This document shows positions 8,580 to 17,373 of a stretch of 64,000 nucleotides of DNA, piece after piece (position 1 is the first letter of the stretch; each line of letters begins with the position of its first letter). The position numbers and the translations under genes are program-made. Location: positions 104,678-168,677 of the forward strand of contig NZ_LMEP01000024.1 of assembly GCF_001426405.1 (NCBI RefSeq), read 5' to 3'. The notes beneath the pieces are model-generated. The model ran no database searches. It worked only from the letters and a program-made list of their open reading frames with translations, and had not been told where the DNA came from. This DNA is from Streptomyces sp. Root1304. GTDB lineage: Bacteria; Actinomycetota; Actinomycetes; Streptomycetales; Streptomycetaceae.

Positions 8580-8807
8580 TCAGCCCAGGGCCAGCCAGGC
8601 GACGGCCGCCAGGACGACGATGACCGCGACCACGCCCACGATCAGGCCGACCTTCGGGCCGCCCGAGGCGGCCACGGCCTGCGGCTGCTGCCGCTGCGGA
8701 GCCCCCTCGTCGACGAAGGCGCGGAACATCTGGGTGTTGCCGGCGGGGTCGTAGGAGCCCTCGGGGCCCTGGCCCTGGCCGTACGGTGCTTGGGGGTTGT
8801 GTGCCAT
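8580..8807 (-). CDS. Small C-tail-anchored membrane protein
   Basis: A 75-residue protein. The N-terminal 50 residues are Gln/Pro/Gly-rich and soluble (MAHNPQAPYGQGQGPEGSYD). A single hydrophobic segment at about residues 53-74 (VGLIVGVVAVIVVLAAVAWLAL) ends at the C terminus, as in tail-anchored proteins. I do not recognise a function. It ends 26 bases from a bidirectional terminator. Confidence 0.75.
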   Translation of the reverse strand: MAHNPQAPYGQGQGPEGSYDPAGNTQMFRAFVDEGAPQRQQPQAVAASGGPKVGLIVGVVAVIVVLAAVAWLALG

Positions 8808-8935
8808 GGGTCAGGACCCTAGCGAAGTACGGGTGGCGGGCCCAAGCCCCGTACCCCCACCCCGGGACGAGAGGCCGACGCCCGCCCGACCCGCCCGCCT
8901 TTACCGATTCTTTAGCGCTGTTTGACCGATTTAGT

Positions 8936-8978
8936 TTGCCTGGAGCAACCATCCATCTCTATGGTTGCCCTAAGCAAC
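8936..8978 (+). promoter_or_regulatory. MarR-MFS promoter with overlapping operators
   Basis: TTGCCT (8936-8941) and TATGGT (8960-8965) are 18 bases apart. The spacer and -10 are covered by a perfect inverted repeat GCAACCAT (8945-8952) / ATGGTTGC (8961-8968), and the right arm also pairs with GCAAC at 8974-8978. This is the expected layout of an autorepressed MarR operon. Confidence 0.6.
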
Positions 8979-8997
8979 AACATCGATGGGGTGTCCG

Positions 8998-9450
8998 ATG
9001 GGATCACTGGAACGAGGCCGTCTCTACGAGAACCTCGCCCGCCAAGTGAGCGCCATCGGAGCCGTGAAGCGCGGACTCGCGCGGACCCTGCCCGCCGAAT
9101 GCCCCGGCGGATCCGCGATCGTCCTCGCCCTGCTGAACCACCACGGCGACATGCGGATGGGCCGGGTGTCCGAGCTGATGGCCGTCGACATGTCGGTCAG
9201 CAGCCGTCACGTGGCCCACACCGTGGACCGCGGCTGGGTCGAGCGCCTGCCCGACCCCGCCGACAGGCGCTCCCGCATCCTCCACCTGACCGGGGCGGGC
9301 GAAGACATGCTCGCCGTCCTCGACCGACGGCTGACCGACATGCTCGCCCGCACCCTCGCGGAGTGGTCCGACGAAGACGTCGAATCGCTCACCACCCTGC
9401 TCGCCCGCCTCCGCGATTCCTTCGGGGACTGCCGGGCCCACCACGCTTGA
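8998..9450 (+). CDS. MarR family regulator
   Basis: A 150-residue winged-helix MarR protein: the recognition region MGRVSELMAVDMSVSSRHVAHTVDRGWVERLPDPADRRSR is split here as helix MSVSSRHVAHTV and wing DPADRRSR. ATG at 8998 is preferred over ATG 8986 because GGGG lies 6 bases upstream. It stops 15 bases before the MFS gene, so it probably represses its own operon with that exporter and responds to a phenolic or drug-like ligand. Confidence 0.88.
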   Translation: MGSLERGRLYENLARQVSAIGAVKRGLARTLPAECPGGSAIVLALLNHHGDMRMGRVSELMAVDMSVSSRHVAHTVDRGWVERLPDPADRRSRILHLTGAGEDMLAVLDRRLTDMLARTLAEWSDEDVESLTTLLARLRDSFGDCRAHHA

Positions 9451-9465
9451 GAACGAAGGAAGTTG

Positions 9466-11100
9466 ATGGCTACCACCACACCGGGCACGGGTGTGCGCGG
9501 CGGGAACGCCAAGCAGGGGGACACCGTCTCCGGCGGCGCCCCGATGACGCACAAGCAGATCATGGAGGCGCTGTCCGGGCTGCTGCTCGGCATGTTCGTC
9601 GCCATCCTGTCCTCGACGATCGTCTCCAACGCCCTCCCCCAGATCATCTCCGACCTGGGCGGCGGCCAGTCCGCGTACACCTGGGTGGTCACCGCCTCCC
9701 TCCTGGCGATGACCGCGACCACCCCGCTCTGGGGCAAGCTCGCGGACCTCTTCTCCAAGAAGCTGCTGGTCCAGATAGCCCTGGTCATCTACGTGGCGGG
9801 CTCGATCGTCGCCGGTCTCTCGCAGAGCACCGGCATGCTGATCGCCTGCCGGGTCGTCCAGGGCATCGGCGTCGGCGGTCTGACCGCCCTCTCCCAGATC
9901 ATCCTGGCCGCGATGATCGCCCCGCGTGAGCGCGGCCGGTACAGCGGCTACCTCGGCGCGACCTTCGCCGTCGCCACCGTCGGCGGCCCGCTGCTCGGCG
10001 GCGTCATCACCGACACCGAGTGGCTCGGCTGGCGCTGGTGCTTCTACGTCGGCGTGCCGTTCGCGATCATCGCGCTGCTCGTCCTGCAGAAGACCCTGAA
10101 GCTCCCCGTCGTGAAGCGTCAGGTCAAGGTCGACTGGGCCGGTGCCTTCTTCATCAGCGCCGCCGTCTCCCTGCTGCTCGTCTGGGTCACCTTCGCGGGC
10201 GACAAGTACGACTGGATCTCCTGGCAGACGGCCGCCATGGTGCTCGGTTCGATCGCGCTCGGCGGGATCTTCGTGTTCGTCGAGTCGAAGGCGAGCGAGC
10301 CGATCATCCCGCTCCGCCTCTTCCGCAACCGCACGATCACCCTGGCCTCGCTCGCCTCGCTCTTCGTGGGTGTCGCGATGTTCGCCGGCACGGTCTTCTT
10401 CAGCCAGTACTTCCAGCTGGCGCGGAACGAGTCGCCGACGATGTCCGGCGTCCTCACCATCCCGATGATCGCGGGCCTGTTCGTCTCCTCGACCGTCTCC
10501 GGCCTGATCATCACCAAGACCGGCCGCTGGAAGGCCTGGCTGGTCAGCGGTGGCGCCCTCGCCGCCGGCGGCCTCGGCATGCTGGGCACGATCCGCTACG
10601 ACACGGCGTACTGGCACATCGCGCTGTTCATGGCGGTGCTGGGTCTCGGCATCGGCATGATGATGCAGAACCTGGTGCTCTGCACCCAGAACCAGGTGGC
10701 CCCCGCCGACCTCGGCGCCGCCTCCTCCGTCGTCACCTTCTTCCGCTCCCTGGGCGGTGCGATCGGTGTCTCGGCGCTCGGCGCGGTCATGGCCCACCGG
10801 GTCACGAGCTACGTCAAGGAGGGCCTGGCCGAGCTGGGTCCGAAGGCGGCCGGCGCGATGGGCAAGGGCGGCGGTGGCGGCATCCCCGACATGGACAAGC
10901 TGCCGGCCCCGATCCGGACGGTCATGGAGGACGCGTACGGGCACGGCGTCGGCGACGTCTTCCTCTACTCGGCGCCCTTCGCGCTGCTGGCCTTCGTGGT
11001 GACGCTGTTCATCAAGGAGGTCGCGCTGAAGAGCAACTCGGTGACGGCGGACGAGAAGACCGACGCCACGGCCGGCGTGAAGGCCGACGCGAAGGCCTAG
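9466..11100 (+). CDS. MFS drug exporter, DHA2 (EmrB/QacA) family
   Basis: A 544-residue, 14-segment proton-driven efflux pump in the cytoplasmic membrane. It has the antiporter motif C (GPLLGGVITD) in segment 5 and motif A (GKLADLFSKK) after segment 2. The usual Gly-rich loop (GKGGGGGIPDMDKLP) precedes the last segment, and the cytoplasmic tail is Lys/Ala-rich. ATG at 9466 follows GAAGGAAG. It is co-transcribed with the MarR gene and ends at a strong terminator. Confidence 0.92.
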   Translation: MATTTPGTGVRGGNAKQGDTVSGGAPMTHKQIMEALSGLLLGMFVAILSSTIVSNALPQIISDLGGGQSAYTWVVTASLLAMTATTPLWGKLADLFSKKLLVQIALVIYVAGSIVAGLSQSTGMLIACRVVQGIGVGGLTALSQIILAAMIAPRERGRYSGYLGATFAVATVGGPLLGGVITDTEWLGWRWCFYVGVPFAIIALLVLQKTLKLPVVKRQVKVDWAGAFFISAAVSLLLVWVTFAGDKYDWISWQTAAMVLGSIALGGIFVFVESKASEPIIPLRLFRNRTITLASLASLFVGVAMFAGTVFFSQYFQLARNESPTMSGVLTIPMIAGLFVSSTVSGLIITKTGRWKAWLVSGGALAAGGLGMLGTIRYDTAYWHIALFMAVLGLGIGMMMQNLVLCTQNQVAPADLGAASSVVTFFRSLGGAIGVSALGAVMAHRVTSYVKEGLAELGPKAAGAMGKGGGGGIPDMDKLPAPIRTVMEDAYGHGVGDVFLYSAPFALLAFVVTLFIKEVALKSNSVTADEKTDATAGVKADAKA

Positions 11101-11108
11101 GAAAAGCT

Positions 11109-11141
11109 CCCGGCCGCGCTTCGAGCGGAGGCGCGGCCGGG
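11109..11141 (+). terminator. Terminator of the MarR-MFS operon
   Basis: Perfect 11-bp stem CCCGGCCGCGC/GCGCGGCCGGG with an 11-base loop, 8 bases after the MFS stop. Confidence 0.75.
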
Positions 11142-11191
11142 TCCGGTACGGAGCGGCGGGCAGGGGACGGCCCGCCGCTCCGTCATGTCCG

Positions 11192-11281
11192 CCGTCGGGT
11201 CACCCCGGGCGTCCGGCCGTCTCCGCCGTCACGCCCACCGTCGGGTCACCCGGGCGTCCGGTCACTCCGCCGTCACGCCCG
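11192..11281. repeat. ~45-bp tandem duplication at the 3' end of a TetR gene
   Basis: Two copies (11192-11237 and 11238-11281) starting CCGTCGGGTCACCC and ending CCGCCGTCACGCCC, differing by small changes and a 2-bp indel. The TetR stop codon (11273-11275) is in the second copy; the first holds the same triplet, so the end of the gene has been duplicated downstream. Confidence 0.8.
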
Positions 11282-12052
11282 TCGTCCCTCGGCCTCGCGC
11301 GCGACCATCGTCTCGATGCCGGCGACCAGGACGTCCAGGGCGTAGGCGAAGTCCCGGTCCCAGACGGCGCTGACGCTGCCGTGCGAGGCCCGCTCGTCGA
11401 GGATCTCCCTCATGCCGCGGGTCTGCTCCACGAACTCCGGGTCGTCCCGGAAGGCCTTGATCGCGTCCACGTAGAACTCGTCCTGCGACATCCCGGCCTC
11501 CGCCGCGCGCCGGCCGAACTGGGCCTCGATCGTCCCGTAGCCGTACACGAACTGGAAGACCGCCGACATCGCGCTCGGCTGGCGGTCCAGCGAGAGGCCG
11601 GTGTCCCGGATCGCCTCGTGGATCTTCTGTCCGACGGCCACCGCGTTCGGGCCGATGTTCAGGTACTGGCCCGCGCACGGCGACATCCACGCGTGCCGGA
11701 CCAGCATCCGCCGGTACTCCAGGGCGAGGACGCGGATCCGCTCCCGCCAGTCCCCCGCGGCGTCGATGGCGACGAGGTCGATCTCCCCGTAGACGCTGTC
11801 CATGGCGAACTCGATGATGTCGTCCTTGGTGTCCACGTACCAGTAGAGGGACATGGCCGTGACGCCCAGCTCGGTGGCGAGCCTGCGCATCGAGAACTTG
11901 GCCAGTCCCTCCTCGTCGAGCATCCGGATCGAGGCGGTGACGATCCGGTCCCGGTCGAGCCCGGCGGGACCGCCACCGCTGCGCGTGGCCCTCTGCTCCA
12001 GCCAGACGCTGGAACGCGCCGGGTTCTTGGCCCGTTCGGCTGCCTTGACCAT
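11273..12052 (-). CDS. TetR family regulator (tetracycline-repressor class)
   Basis: A 259-residue protein with an HTH (FSMRRLATELGVTAMSLYWYVDTKDDII) of the TetR/TetR_C class, which often controls drug exporters. An unusual basic leader (MVKAAERAKNPARSSVWLEQ) precedes the domain. ATG at 12052 follows GGAGGAA. It lies 35 bases downstream of an MFS pump on the same strand, so pump and repressor share a transcript, and it likely binds the 13-bp elements upstream of the pump. Confidence 0.87.
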   Translation of the reverse strand: MVKAAERAKNPARSSVWLEQRATRSGGGPAGLDRDRIVTASIRMLDEEGLAKFSMRRLATELGVTAMSLYWYVDTKDDIIEFAMDSVYGEIDLVAIDAAGDWRERIRVLALEYRRMLVRHAWMSPCAGQYLNIGPNAVAVGQKIHEAIRDTGLSLDRQPSAMSAVFQFVYGYGTIEAQFGRRAAEAGMSQDEFYVDAIKAFRDDPEFVEQTRGMREILDERASHGSVSAVWDRDFAYALDVLVAGIETMVAREAEGRRA

Positions 12053-12087
12053 CGCGTTCCTCCGTCTGTCAGCGTTCCGACACCATG

Positions 12088-13611
12088 CTAGGCAGCGACG
12101 GGCTGCTCGGGGGCCACGGCCTTCTCCGCCCGCTCGGCCCGCCTGAGCAGGGCCGCCGCGACCAGACCGCCCGCGAAGACGGCGGTGGCGCCGACCAGCT
12201 GGCTGGTCTGGAGGCCGGAGGCGAAGGCGTCGGAGATCTGCTGCCGCTCGGCCTCGCCGCCGGCGGCGGCCAGGGCGGCCGGGAGCGAGGTCGCGGTGAC
12301 GGCGACCAGCGCGGCGAAGCGGGCGTTGAGGACGGCGCCGAGGACGGCGACGCCCAGGCCGTTGCCGAACTCGGCGAGGGTGCCGTTGATCCCGGCGCCC
12401 ACGCCCGCCTTCTCCGGCGGGATCGCGCTCATGATCGCGTTGGCCATGGCCGGGGAGGAGACGGCGATGCCGCCGCCCATCAGGACCAGGCCGAGCAGCA
12501 TGCCCGCGTAGCTGCCGTCCGTACCGCCGCCGAGCAGCGCGATCGAGGTGAGACCCGCGGCCACCAGGGTCATGCCGAGGACGACGGTGGGCGGGGTGCC
12601 CAGCTTCATGACGATCCTCGGGCCGATGCCGGTGAGGTTGAGGCCGACGATGGTCAGCGCGAGCGGCGCCATCCGCAGACCGGCTTCGAGGGGCTCGTAG
12701 CCGAGCACGAACTGCAGGTGCTGGGTGAGCAGGAAGAGCGAGCCGCCCATGCCGAAGACGACCAGGATCGAGCCGCCGATGGCGCCGATGAACTTCTGGT
12801 TCCGGAAGAAGTGCATGTCGAGCATCGGGTACGGGGTGTGCAGCTCCCACAGCGCGAACGCGCCGAGGCCGAGCACGCCGACCACGGCCGGGACCAGCAC
12901 CTGCGCGGAGATCCAGCCGTGCTCGGGGCCGCTGATGATCGCGTACACGACGGCGGTCATGCCGATGGTGGAGAGCAGCGCGCCGAGCAGGTCGGGGCGC
13001 TCGCCCTGGGGGTTCTTGGACTCCGGTACGAGCTTGAGGACGGCGACCAGGGCCACCAGCGCGACCGGGATGTTGATCAGGAAGATCATTCCCCACCAGA
13101 AGTGGTTCAGGATCACGCCGCCGATGAGCGGCCCTCCGGCGAAGCCGAGCGAGGCGACCGTGGACCACAGCGCGATGGCCTTGACCCGCTCCGAGTCGTC
13201 GAAGATCTGCATGACGACGGCGAGGGTGGTGGTCATCAGGAGGGCCCCGCCGACGCCCATGCCCGCGCGCGCGGCGATCAGCTGGCCGGTGGAGTCGGCG
13301 AGGCCGGCGGCGAGCGAGCCGAGGCCGAACAGCGCCAGACCGGTGGCGAGCAGCTTCTTGCGGCCGTAGCGGTCGGCGGCGTTGCCCGCGGAGAGCAGCA
13401 GGCCGGACTGGACGAGCGAGTACGCGTTGATCATCCACTGGATGTCGGTGGTGGTCGCGTGGAGTTCGGAGGTCAGCGAGGGGATGGCGACGCTGAGGAC
13501 GGTGTTGTCGAGAAGGACGGTGAGCTGGGCCAGACAGATGACGCCGAGGATCAGCCAGCGCTGTGGATGGCCGCCGGTGGTCGGGGTGGAAGCCGTCGTG
13601 GAAGCTGCCAT
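12088..13611 (-). CDS. MFS drug exporter, DHA2 family
   Basis: A 507-residue 14-segment exporter with the family start LDNTVLSVAIPSL in segment 1, motif A (GNAADRYGRKK) and motif C (GFAGGPLIGGVI). ATG at 13611 has AGGAG 10 bases upstream; an upstream in-frame start would run through the operator region. It is first gene of an operon with a TetR repressor. The substrate is unknown; close relatives export antibiotics or quaternary compounds. Confidence 0.92.
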   Translation of the reverse strand: MAASTTASTPTTGGHPQRWLILGVICLAQLTVLLDNTVLSVAIPSLTSELHATTTDIQWMINAYSLVQSGLLLSAGNAADRYGRKKLLATGLALFGLGSLAAGLADSTGQLIAARAGMGVGGALLMTTTLAVVMQIFDDSERVKAIALWSTVASLGFAGGPLIGGVILNHFWWGMIFLINIPVALVALVAVLKLVPESKNPQGERPDLLGALLSTIGMTAVVYAIISGPEHGWISAQVLVPAVVGVLGLGAFALWELHTPYPMLDMHFFRNQKFIGAIGGSILVVFGMGGSLFLLTQHLQFVLGYEPLEAGLRMAPLALTIVGLNLTGIGPRIVMKLGTPPTVVLGMTLVAAGLTSIALLGGGTDGSYAGMLLGLVLMGGGIAVSSPAMANAIMSAIPPEKAGVGAGINGTLAEFGNGLGVAVLGAVLNARFAALVAVTATSLPAALAAAGGEAERQQISDAFASGLQTSQLVGATAVFAGGLVAAALLRRAERAEKAVAPEQPVAA

Positions 13612-13627
13612 GGGAGAGGACTCCTTA

Positions 13628-13681
13628 TACGGTGTACGAGGCCAAGGCTCGTACACCGTACAAGGACTCTCGTACGCTGTA
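13628..13681. promoter_or_regulatory. Three-site operator of the MFS-TetR operon
   Basis: The 13-bp element CTCGTACRCYGTA occurs at 13648-13660 and 13669-13681 as a direct repeat with 21-bp spacing (two helical turns), and inverted at 13628-13640. The inner pair forms a perfect 13-bp inverted repeat around GCCAAGG. Confidence 0.7.
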
Positions 13682-13730
13682 TAGGGATTTGTTTTCCGGG
13701 CTGTTTCCCGGCCGGCCGGAGGACCCCGGA

Positions 13731-15893
13731 CTACTTCTCCTGGGTCAGGTCGTAGAAGGTGGCGCCGCCGATCGAGATCTTCCGGAAGGTCTCGGCGACC
13801 CAGGCGGAGATCTCCGAGTTGCCGCCGCCGGGACCGCCGCCGCCCATGCGGGCGCCGGTCTCACCGCCGCCGCCCTCACCGCTTCCGATGAAGTAGTGGA
13901 TCCGGCCCTCGGAGACGTACCGCTTGAACTGCGCGAGCGTCGGGGAGGGGTCGCTGCCGTTGAAGCCGCCGATCGCCATGACCGGCTTCTCGGTGGCGAG
14001 CTGGTAGCTGGCCGCGTTCTGGGCGCCGACGGTGGCCGCGACCCACGTGTAGTCGCCGGCGTCCGCGAGGAGCGCGGCCTTCGCCTGCGCACCGACGTTC
14101 GCACCGTTGAGGAGACCGCCCATGCCGCCGGCCCCCATGCCGCCGCCTTCGCCGCGCGTCATTCCCCCCTGAGGGGCGCCCGCGGGCACTCCGGGAGGCG
14201 CCGCCGGAGACATGCCTTGCGGCGGAGTGCCACCACCCGGCATCCGGCCCTGGCCTGCCTGTCCCGTCTGCCCCGGAGGCTGCATCTGGCCCTGGCCGCC
14301 GCCCGGGAAGCCGTACAGCATCCGCATCCCGCCGTCCCGGCCGCCACCCGGACCGCCGCGCATGCCGCCGAAACCGGCCCCGGCCGGGCCCGCCGTCACG
14401 ATCGAGCCCTGGTGCCCGGCGTCCACCGTCGCCAGGGTGTACGCGAACGGCCCCGCGAGCCCCGCCGCCAGGCCGAGGCCCGCGGCCCCGAGCCCGAGCC
14501 GCCGGTCCACCCGGCCCGCGAACAGCAGGCCGAGCGCGGCCACCGCGCCCGCCACCAGGACCGCCCACCGCAGCCACGGCTGCCACTCCGGCGTGCGCCC
14601 GAGGAGCGACCAGCCCCAGTACGCGGTCACCGCCACCGTCCCCGCGAGGGTCACCGAGGCGAGCAGCCGGGTGCGTTCCTCCCAGAGCACGGCCGCGCCC
14701 ATGCCGACGAGCGCCGCGAGGTACGGGGCCAGGGCGACGGTGTAGTACTCGTGGAAGATCCCGGCCATGAAGCTGAACACGGCGAGCGTGATCAGCAGCG
14801 AACCGCCCCACACAAGGAACGCCGAGCGGGCGGTGTCCGTACGGGGCGCCCGCCAGGTCACGACGAGCCCCGCGACGAGCAGGAGCAGCGCGGCCGGCAG
14901 CAGCCAGGAGATCTGGCCGCCGACCGAGTCGTTGAACATCCGGCCGATGCCGGTCTCGCCCCAGCCGCCGCCCTGACCGCCGCCGCGGCCACCACCGCCG
15001 ACGCTGCCGGTCTCGTTGCCGTTGATCCGGCCGAGGCCGTTGTAGCCGAAGGTCAGCTCCAGGAAGCTGTTGTCCTGCGAGCCGCCGACGTACGGCCGGG
15101 AGGACGCGGGCCACAGCTCGACCAGGGCCACCCACCAGCCCGCCGACACCAGCATCGCGAGCCCGCCCAGGGCGAGCCCGCCGAGCCGCCGCCCGAACCC
15201 GCCGGGCGCGCACGCCACGTACACGAGGGCCAGCGGCGGCAGGATCAGGAACGCCTGGAGCGTCTTCGCGAGGAACGCGAAACCGAAGGCCACCCCCGCC
15301 CACACCAGCCACCTCGCCGCGCCCCGGTCCCGCTCCAGGGCGCGCAGCACGCAGTACACGGCCACCGTCATGAGGAGCGCGAGCAGCGCGTCCGGGTTGT
15401 TGAAGCGGAACATCAGCGCGGCGACGGGCGTCAGCGCGAGCACCGCGCCCGCGATCAGACCCGCGCCCGCGCCGAACCGGCGCCGGACGGCCGCGTAGAG
15501 CACGGCGACCGTGCCCACGCCCATCAGCACCTCGGGCACCAGGATCTGCCAGGAGCCGAGGCCGAAGAGGCGGACGGAGAGCGCCATCGGCCAGAGGGCG
15601 GCCGGCGGCTTGTCGACGGTGATGGCGTTGGCCGCGTCGAGCGAGCCGAAGAAGAAGGCCTTCCAGCTCTCGCCGCCCGCCTGGACGGCGGCGGAGTAGA
15701 AGGAGTTGGCGTAACCGGAGGCGCTCAGGTTCCAGAGGTAGAGCACGGCGGTCAGGGCGAGCAGCCCGAGGAAGGCGGGCCGGACCCAGGGCGCGTCGTC
15801 GGCGCGGCCGCGCAGCAGCCGGGCGAGCCGGCCGCTTCCCTGCGGGGCGTGCGCCGGGACCGGGGCCGGGGCGGGATTGGACACGGTGGTCAT
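13731..15893 (-). CDS. GT39-type membrane glycosyltransferase
   Basis: A 720-residue polytopic protein of the ArnT/PMT-like GT39 family, which moves sugars from polyprenyl-phosphate donors to acceptors outside the membrane. It has the periplasmic-loop motif AITVDKPPAALWPMAL after the first segment and about 12 predicted segments. A long Gly/Met/Pro-rich external stretch (about residues 495-590) precedes a folded C-terminal domain (YTWVAATVGAQNAASYQLAT...FNGSDPSPTLAQF). It overlaps the upstream GT2-GtrA gene by ATGA, so the two are coupled: the partner likely makes the lipid-linked sugar this enzyme uses. Confidence 0.87.
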   Translation of the reverse strand: MTTVSNPAPAPVPAHAPQGSGRLARLLRGRADDAPWVRPAFLGLLALTAVLYLWNLSASGYANSFYSAAVQAGGESWKAFFFGSLDAANAITVDKPPAALWPMALSVRLFGLGSWQILVPEVLMGVGTVAVLYAAVRRRFGAGAGLIAGAVLALTPVAALMFRFNNPDALLALLMTVAVYCVLRALERDRGAARWLVWAGVAFGFAFLAKTLQAFLILPPLALVYVACAPGGFGRRLGGLALGGLAMLVSAGWWVALVELWPASSRPYVGGSQDNSFLELTFGYNGLGRINGNETGSVGGGGRGGGQGGGWGETGIGRMFNDSVGGQISWLLPAALLLLVAGLVVTWRAPRTDTARSAFLVWGGSLLITLAVFSFMAGIFHEYYTVALAPYLAALVGMGAAVLWEERTRLLASVTLAGTVAVTAYWGWSLLGRTPEWQPWLRWAVLVAGAVAALGLLFAGRVDRRLGLGAAGLGLAAGLAGPFAYTLATVDAGHQGSIVTAGPAGAGFGGMRGGPGGGRDGGMRMLYGFPGGGQGQMQPPGQTGQAGQGRMPGGGTPPQGMSPAAPPGVPAGAPQGGMTRGEGGGMGAGGMGGLLNGANVGAQAKAALLADAGDYTWVAATVGAQNAASYQLATEKPVMAIGGFNGSDPSPTLAQFKRYVSEGRIHYFIGSGEGGGGETGARMGGGGPGGGNSEISAWVAETFRKISIGGATFYDLTQEK

Positions 15894-17161
15894 CGGTCGT
15901 CCCTTGTGGTGGGCCGCTCGGGGAAGACCCAGAGCCGGAAGAGGAGGAAGCGCAGGACGGTCGCGGCGAGGTTGGCGACGACGAGGACGGCGAGTTCGGT
16001 CGAGTGCGCGGGGTCGCCCGTCGCGGCGCCGAGCGCGGCCAGCGAACCGCTGGTCAGGGCCAGGCCGATGGCGAAGACCACGAGCCCCTGCGCCTGGTGC
16101 CGGACGGCCCGGTCCCGGCCGCGCACGCCGAAGGTGAGCCGCCGGTTGGCCGCCGTGTTGGCGAGCGCGGAGACGAGGAGGGCGCCGGCGTTGGCGAACT
16201 GCGGGCCGACACCGAGCCGGAAGGCCGAGTACAGGGCGAGGTAGAACAGCGTGGACAGCGCCCCGACCACGCAGAAACCCACCAGCTGCCGGGCGAGCCC
16301 GCCCGGCACCCCGCTGAGTTCACGGTCCCTGGGGTCGTCCCCGAAGGGCCTGGCCAGCCGGTCGAGGGGCAGCGAACCCGTCGCGAGCGCCCTCCCCACC
16401 CGCCAGACGCCCTTCAGGTCGTCGGTGGCCGTGCTCACGATGTGCACGGTCGAGTCGGGGTCGTCGACCCAGTCGACCGGCACCTCGTGGATGCGGAGCC
16501 CGGCCCGCTCGGCGAGGACGAGCAGCTCGGTGTCGAAGAACCAGCCGGTGTCCTCCACCATCGGCAGCAGCCTCTCGGCGACATCCCGCCGTATCGCCTT
16601 GAACCCGCACTGCGCGTCCGAGAACCGGGCGGCGAGCGAACCGCGCAGGATCAGGTTGTACGCGCGGGAGATGAACTCCCGCTTCGGCCCCCGCACCACC
16701 CGCGAGGAGCGGGCGAGACGGGAGCCGATCGCCAGGTCGGAGTGGCCCGAGATGAGCGGGGCGACCAGCGGCAGCAGGGCGTTGAGGTCGGTGGACAGGT
16801 CGACGTCCATATAGGCGAGGACGGGCGCGTCCGAGCCCGACCACACCGTCCGCAGCGCCCGCCCGCGCCCCTTCTGTTCGAGGCGCACGGAGCGCACCTC
16901 GGGCAGCTCGTCGGCGAGCCCGGCGGCGACGGCGGGCGTGCTGTCGGTGGAGGCGTTGTCGGCGACGGTGACGCGGAAGCCGTACGGGAAGGTCCGGGAG
17001 AGGTGTTCGTGGAGCCGGCGGACGCACGGCTCCAGGTCCTTCTCCTCGTTGTAGACGGGGATCACCACGTCGAGGACGGGCCGCCCGGCGGCGCTCACCG
17101 GCAGGTGTTCCCGTGCGGGGAGGGTGCCGGACGTGGGCCCCGCGATCGTTGGGGTTCGCAT
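15890..17161 (-). CDS. GT2 glycosyltransferase fused to GtrA
   Basis: A 423-residue two-part protein. Residues about 25-270 are a dolichyl-phosphate-mannose-synthase-like GT2 domain (VVIPVYNEEKDLEPCV, VADNASTDSTP, and the acidic YMDVDLSTD metal site). Residues about 285-420 are a four-segment GtrA domain, a putative flippase for undecaprenyl-phosphate sugars. It probably makes and translocates a polyprenyl-phosphate hexose for the adjacent GT39 enzyme. Confidence 0.9.
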   Translation of the reverse strand: MRTPTIAGPTSGTLPAREHLPVSAAGRPVLDVVIPVYNEEKDLEPCVRRLHEHLSRTFPYGFRVTVADNASTDSTPAVAAGLADELPEVRSVRLEQKGRGRALRTVWSGSDAPVLAYMDVDLSTDLNALLPLVAPLISGHSDLAIGSRLARSSRVVRGPKREFISRAYNLILRGSLAARFSDAQCGFKAIRRDVAERLLPMVEDTGWFFDTELLVLAERAGLRIHEVPVDWVDDPDSTVHIVSTATDDLKGVWRVGRALATGSLPLDRLARPFGDDPRDRELSGVPGGLARQLVGFCVVGALSTLFYLALYSAFRLGVGPQFANAGALLVSALANTAANRRLTFGVRGRDRAVRHQAQGLVVFAIGLALTSGSLAALGAATGDPAHSTELAVLVVANLAATVLRFLLFRLWVFPERPTTRDDR

Positions 17162-17264
17162 GGAACGACCCTCGCCAGGGCCGCTGTCACGGCTGTGTGA
17201 TGAGGCTGTGGGCCGGCTGTGAGTGTGCGTCAGGGGTGGGTTCGGGGGCGGGGCGGGGTGCGTT

Positions 17265-17350
17265 GCATCGCGTCAGGAGCGGGTCCGGGGCGGGGGCGGG
17301 TCGCGTCAGGAGCGGGTCCGGGGCGGGTCGCATCGCGTCAGGAGCGCGGG
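17265..17350. repeat. ~33-bp tandem repeat between divergent-facing operons
   Basis: The core GCGTCAGGAGCGGGTCCGGG recurs at 17270, 17303 and (truncated) 17335, spaced 32-33 bases; a more diverged copy starts near 17226. It lies between the end of the histidine-kinase gene and the start of the GT2-GtrA gene. Confidence 0.75.
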
Positions 17351-17373
17351 GGCTCGCGACGGGGGCTGCGGCG

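Noticed and set aside
13563..16244. 893-residue plus-strand frame
   Set aside because: Antisense to the GT39 enzyme, with no domain or ribosome site; the GT39 frame has clear family motifs.
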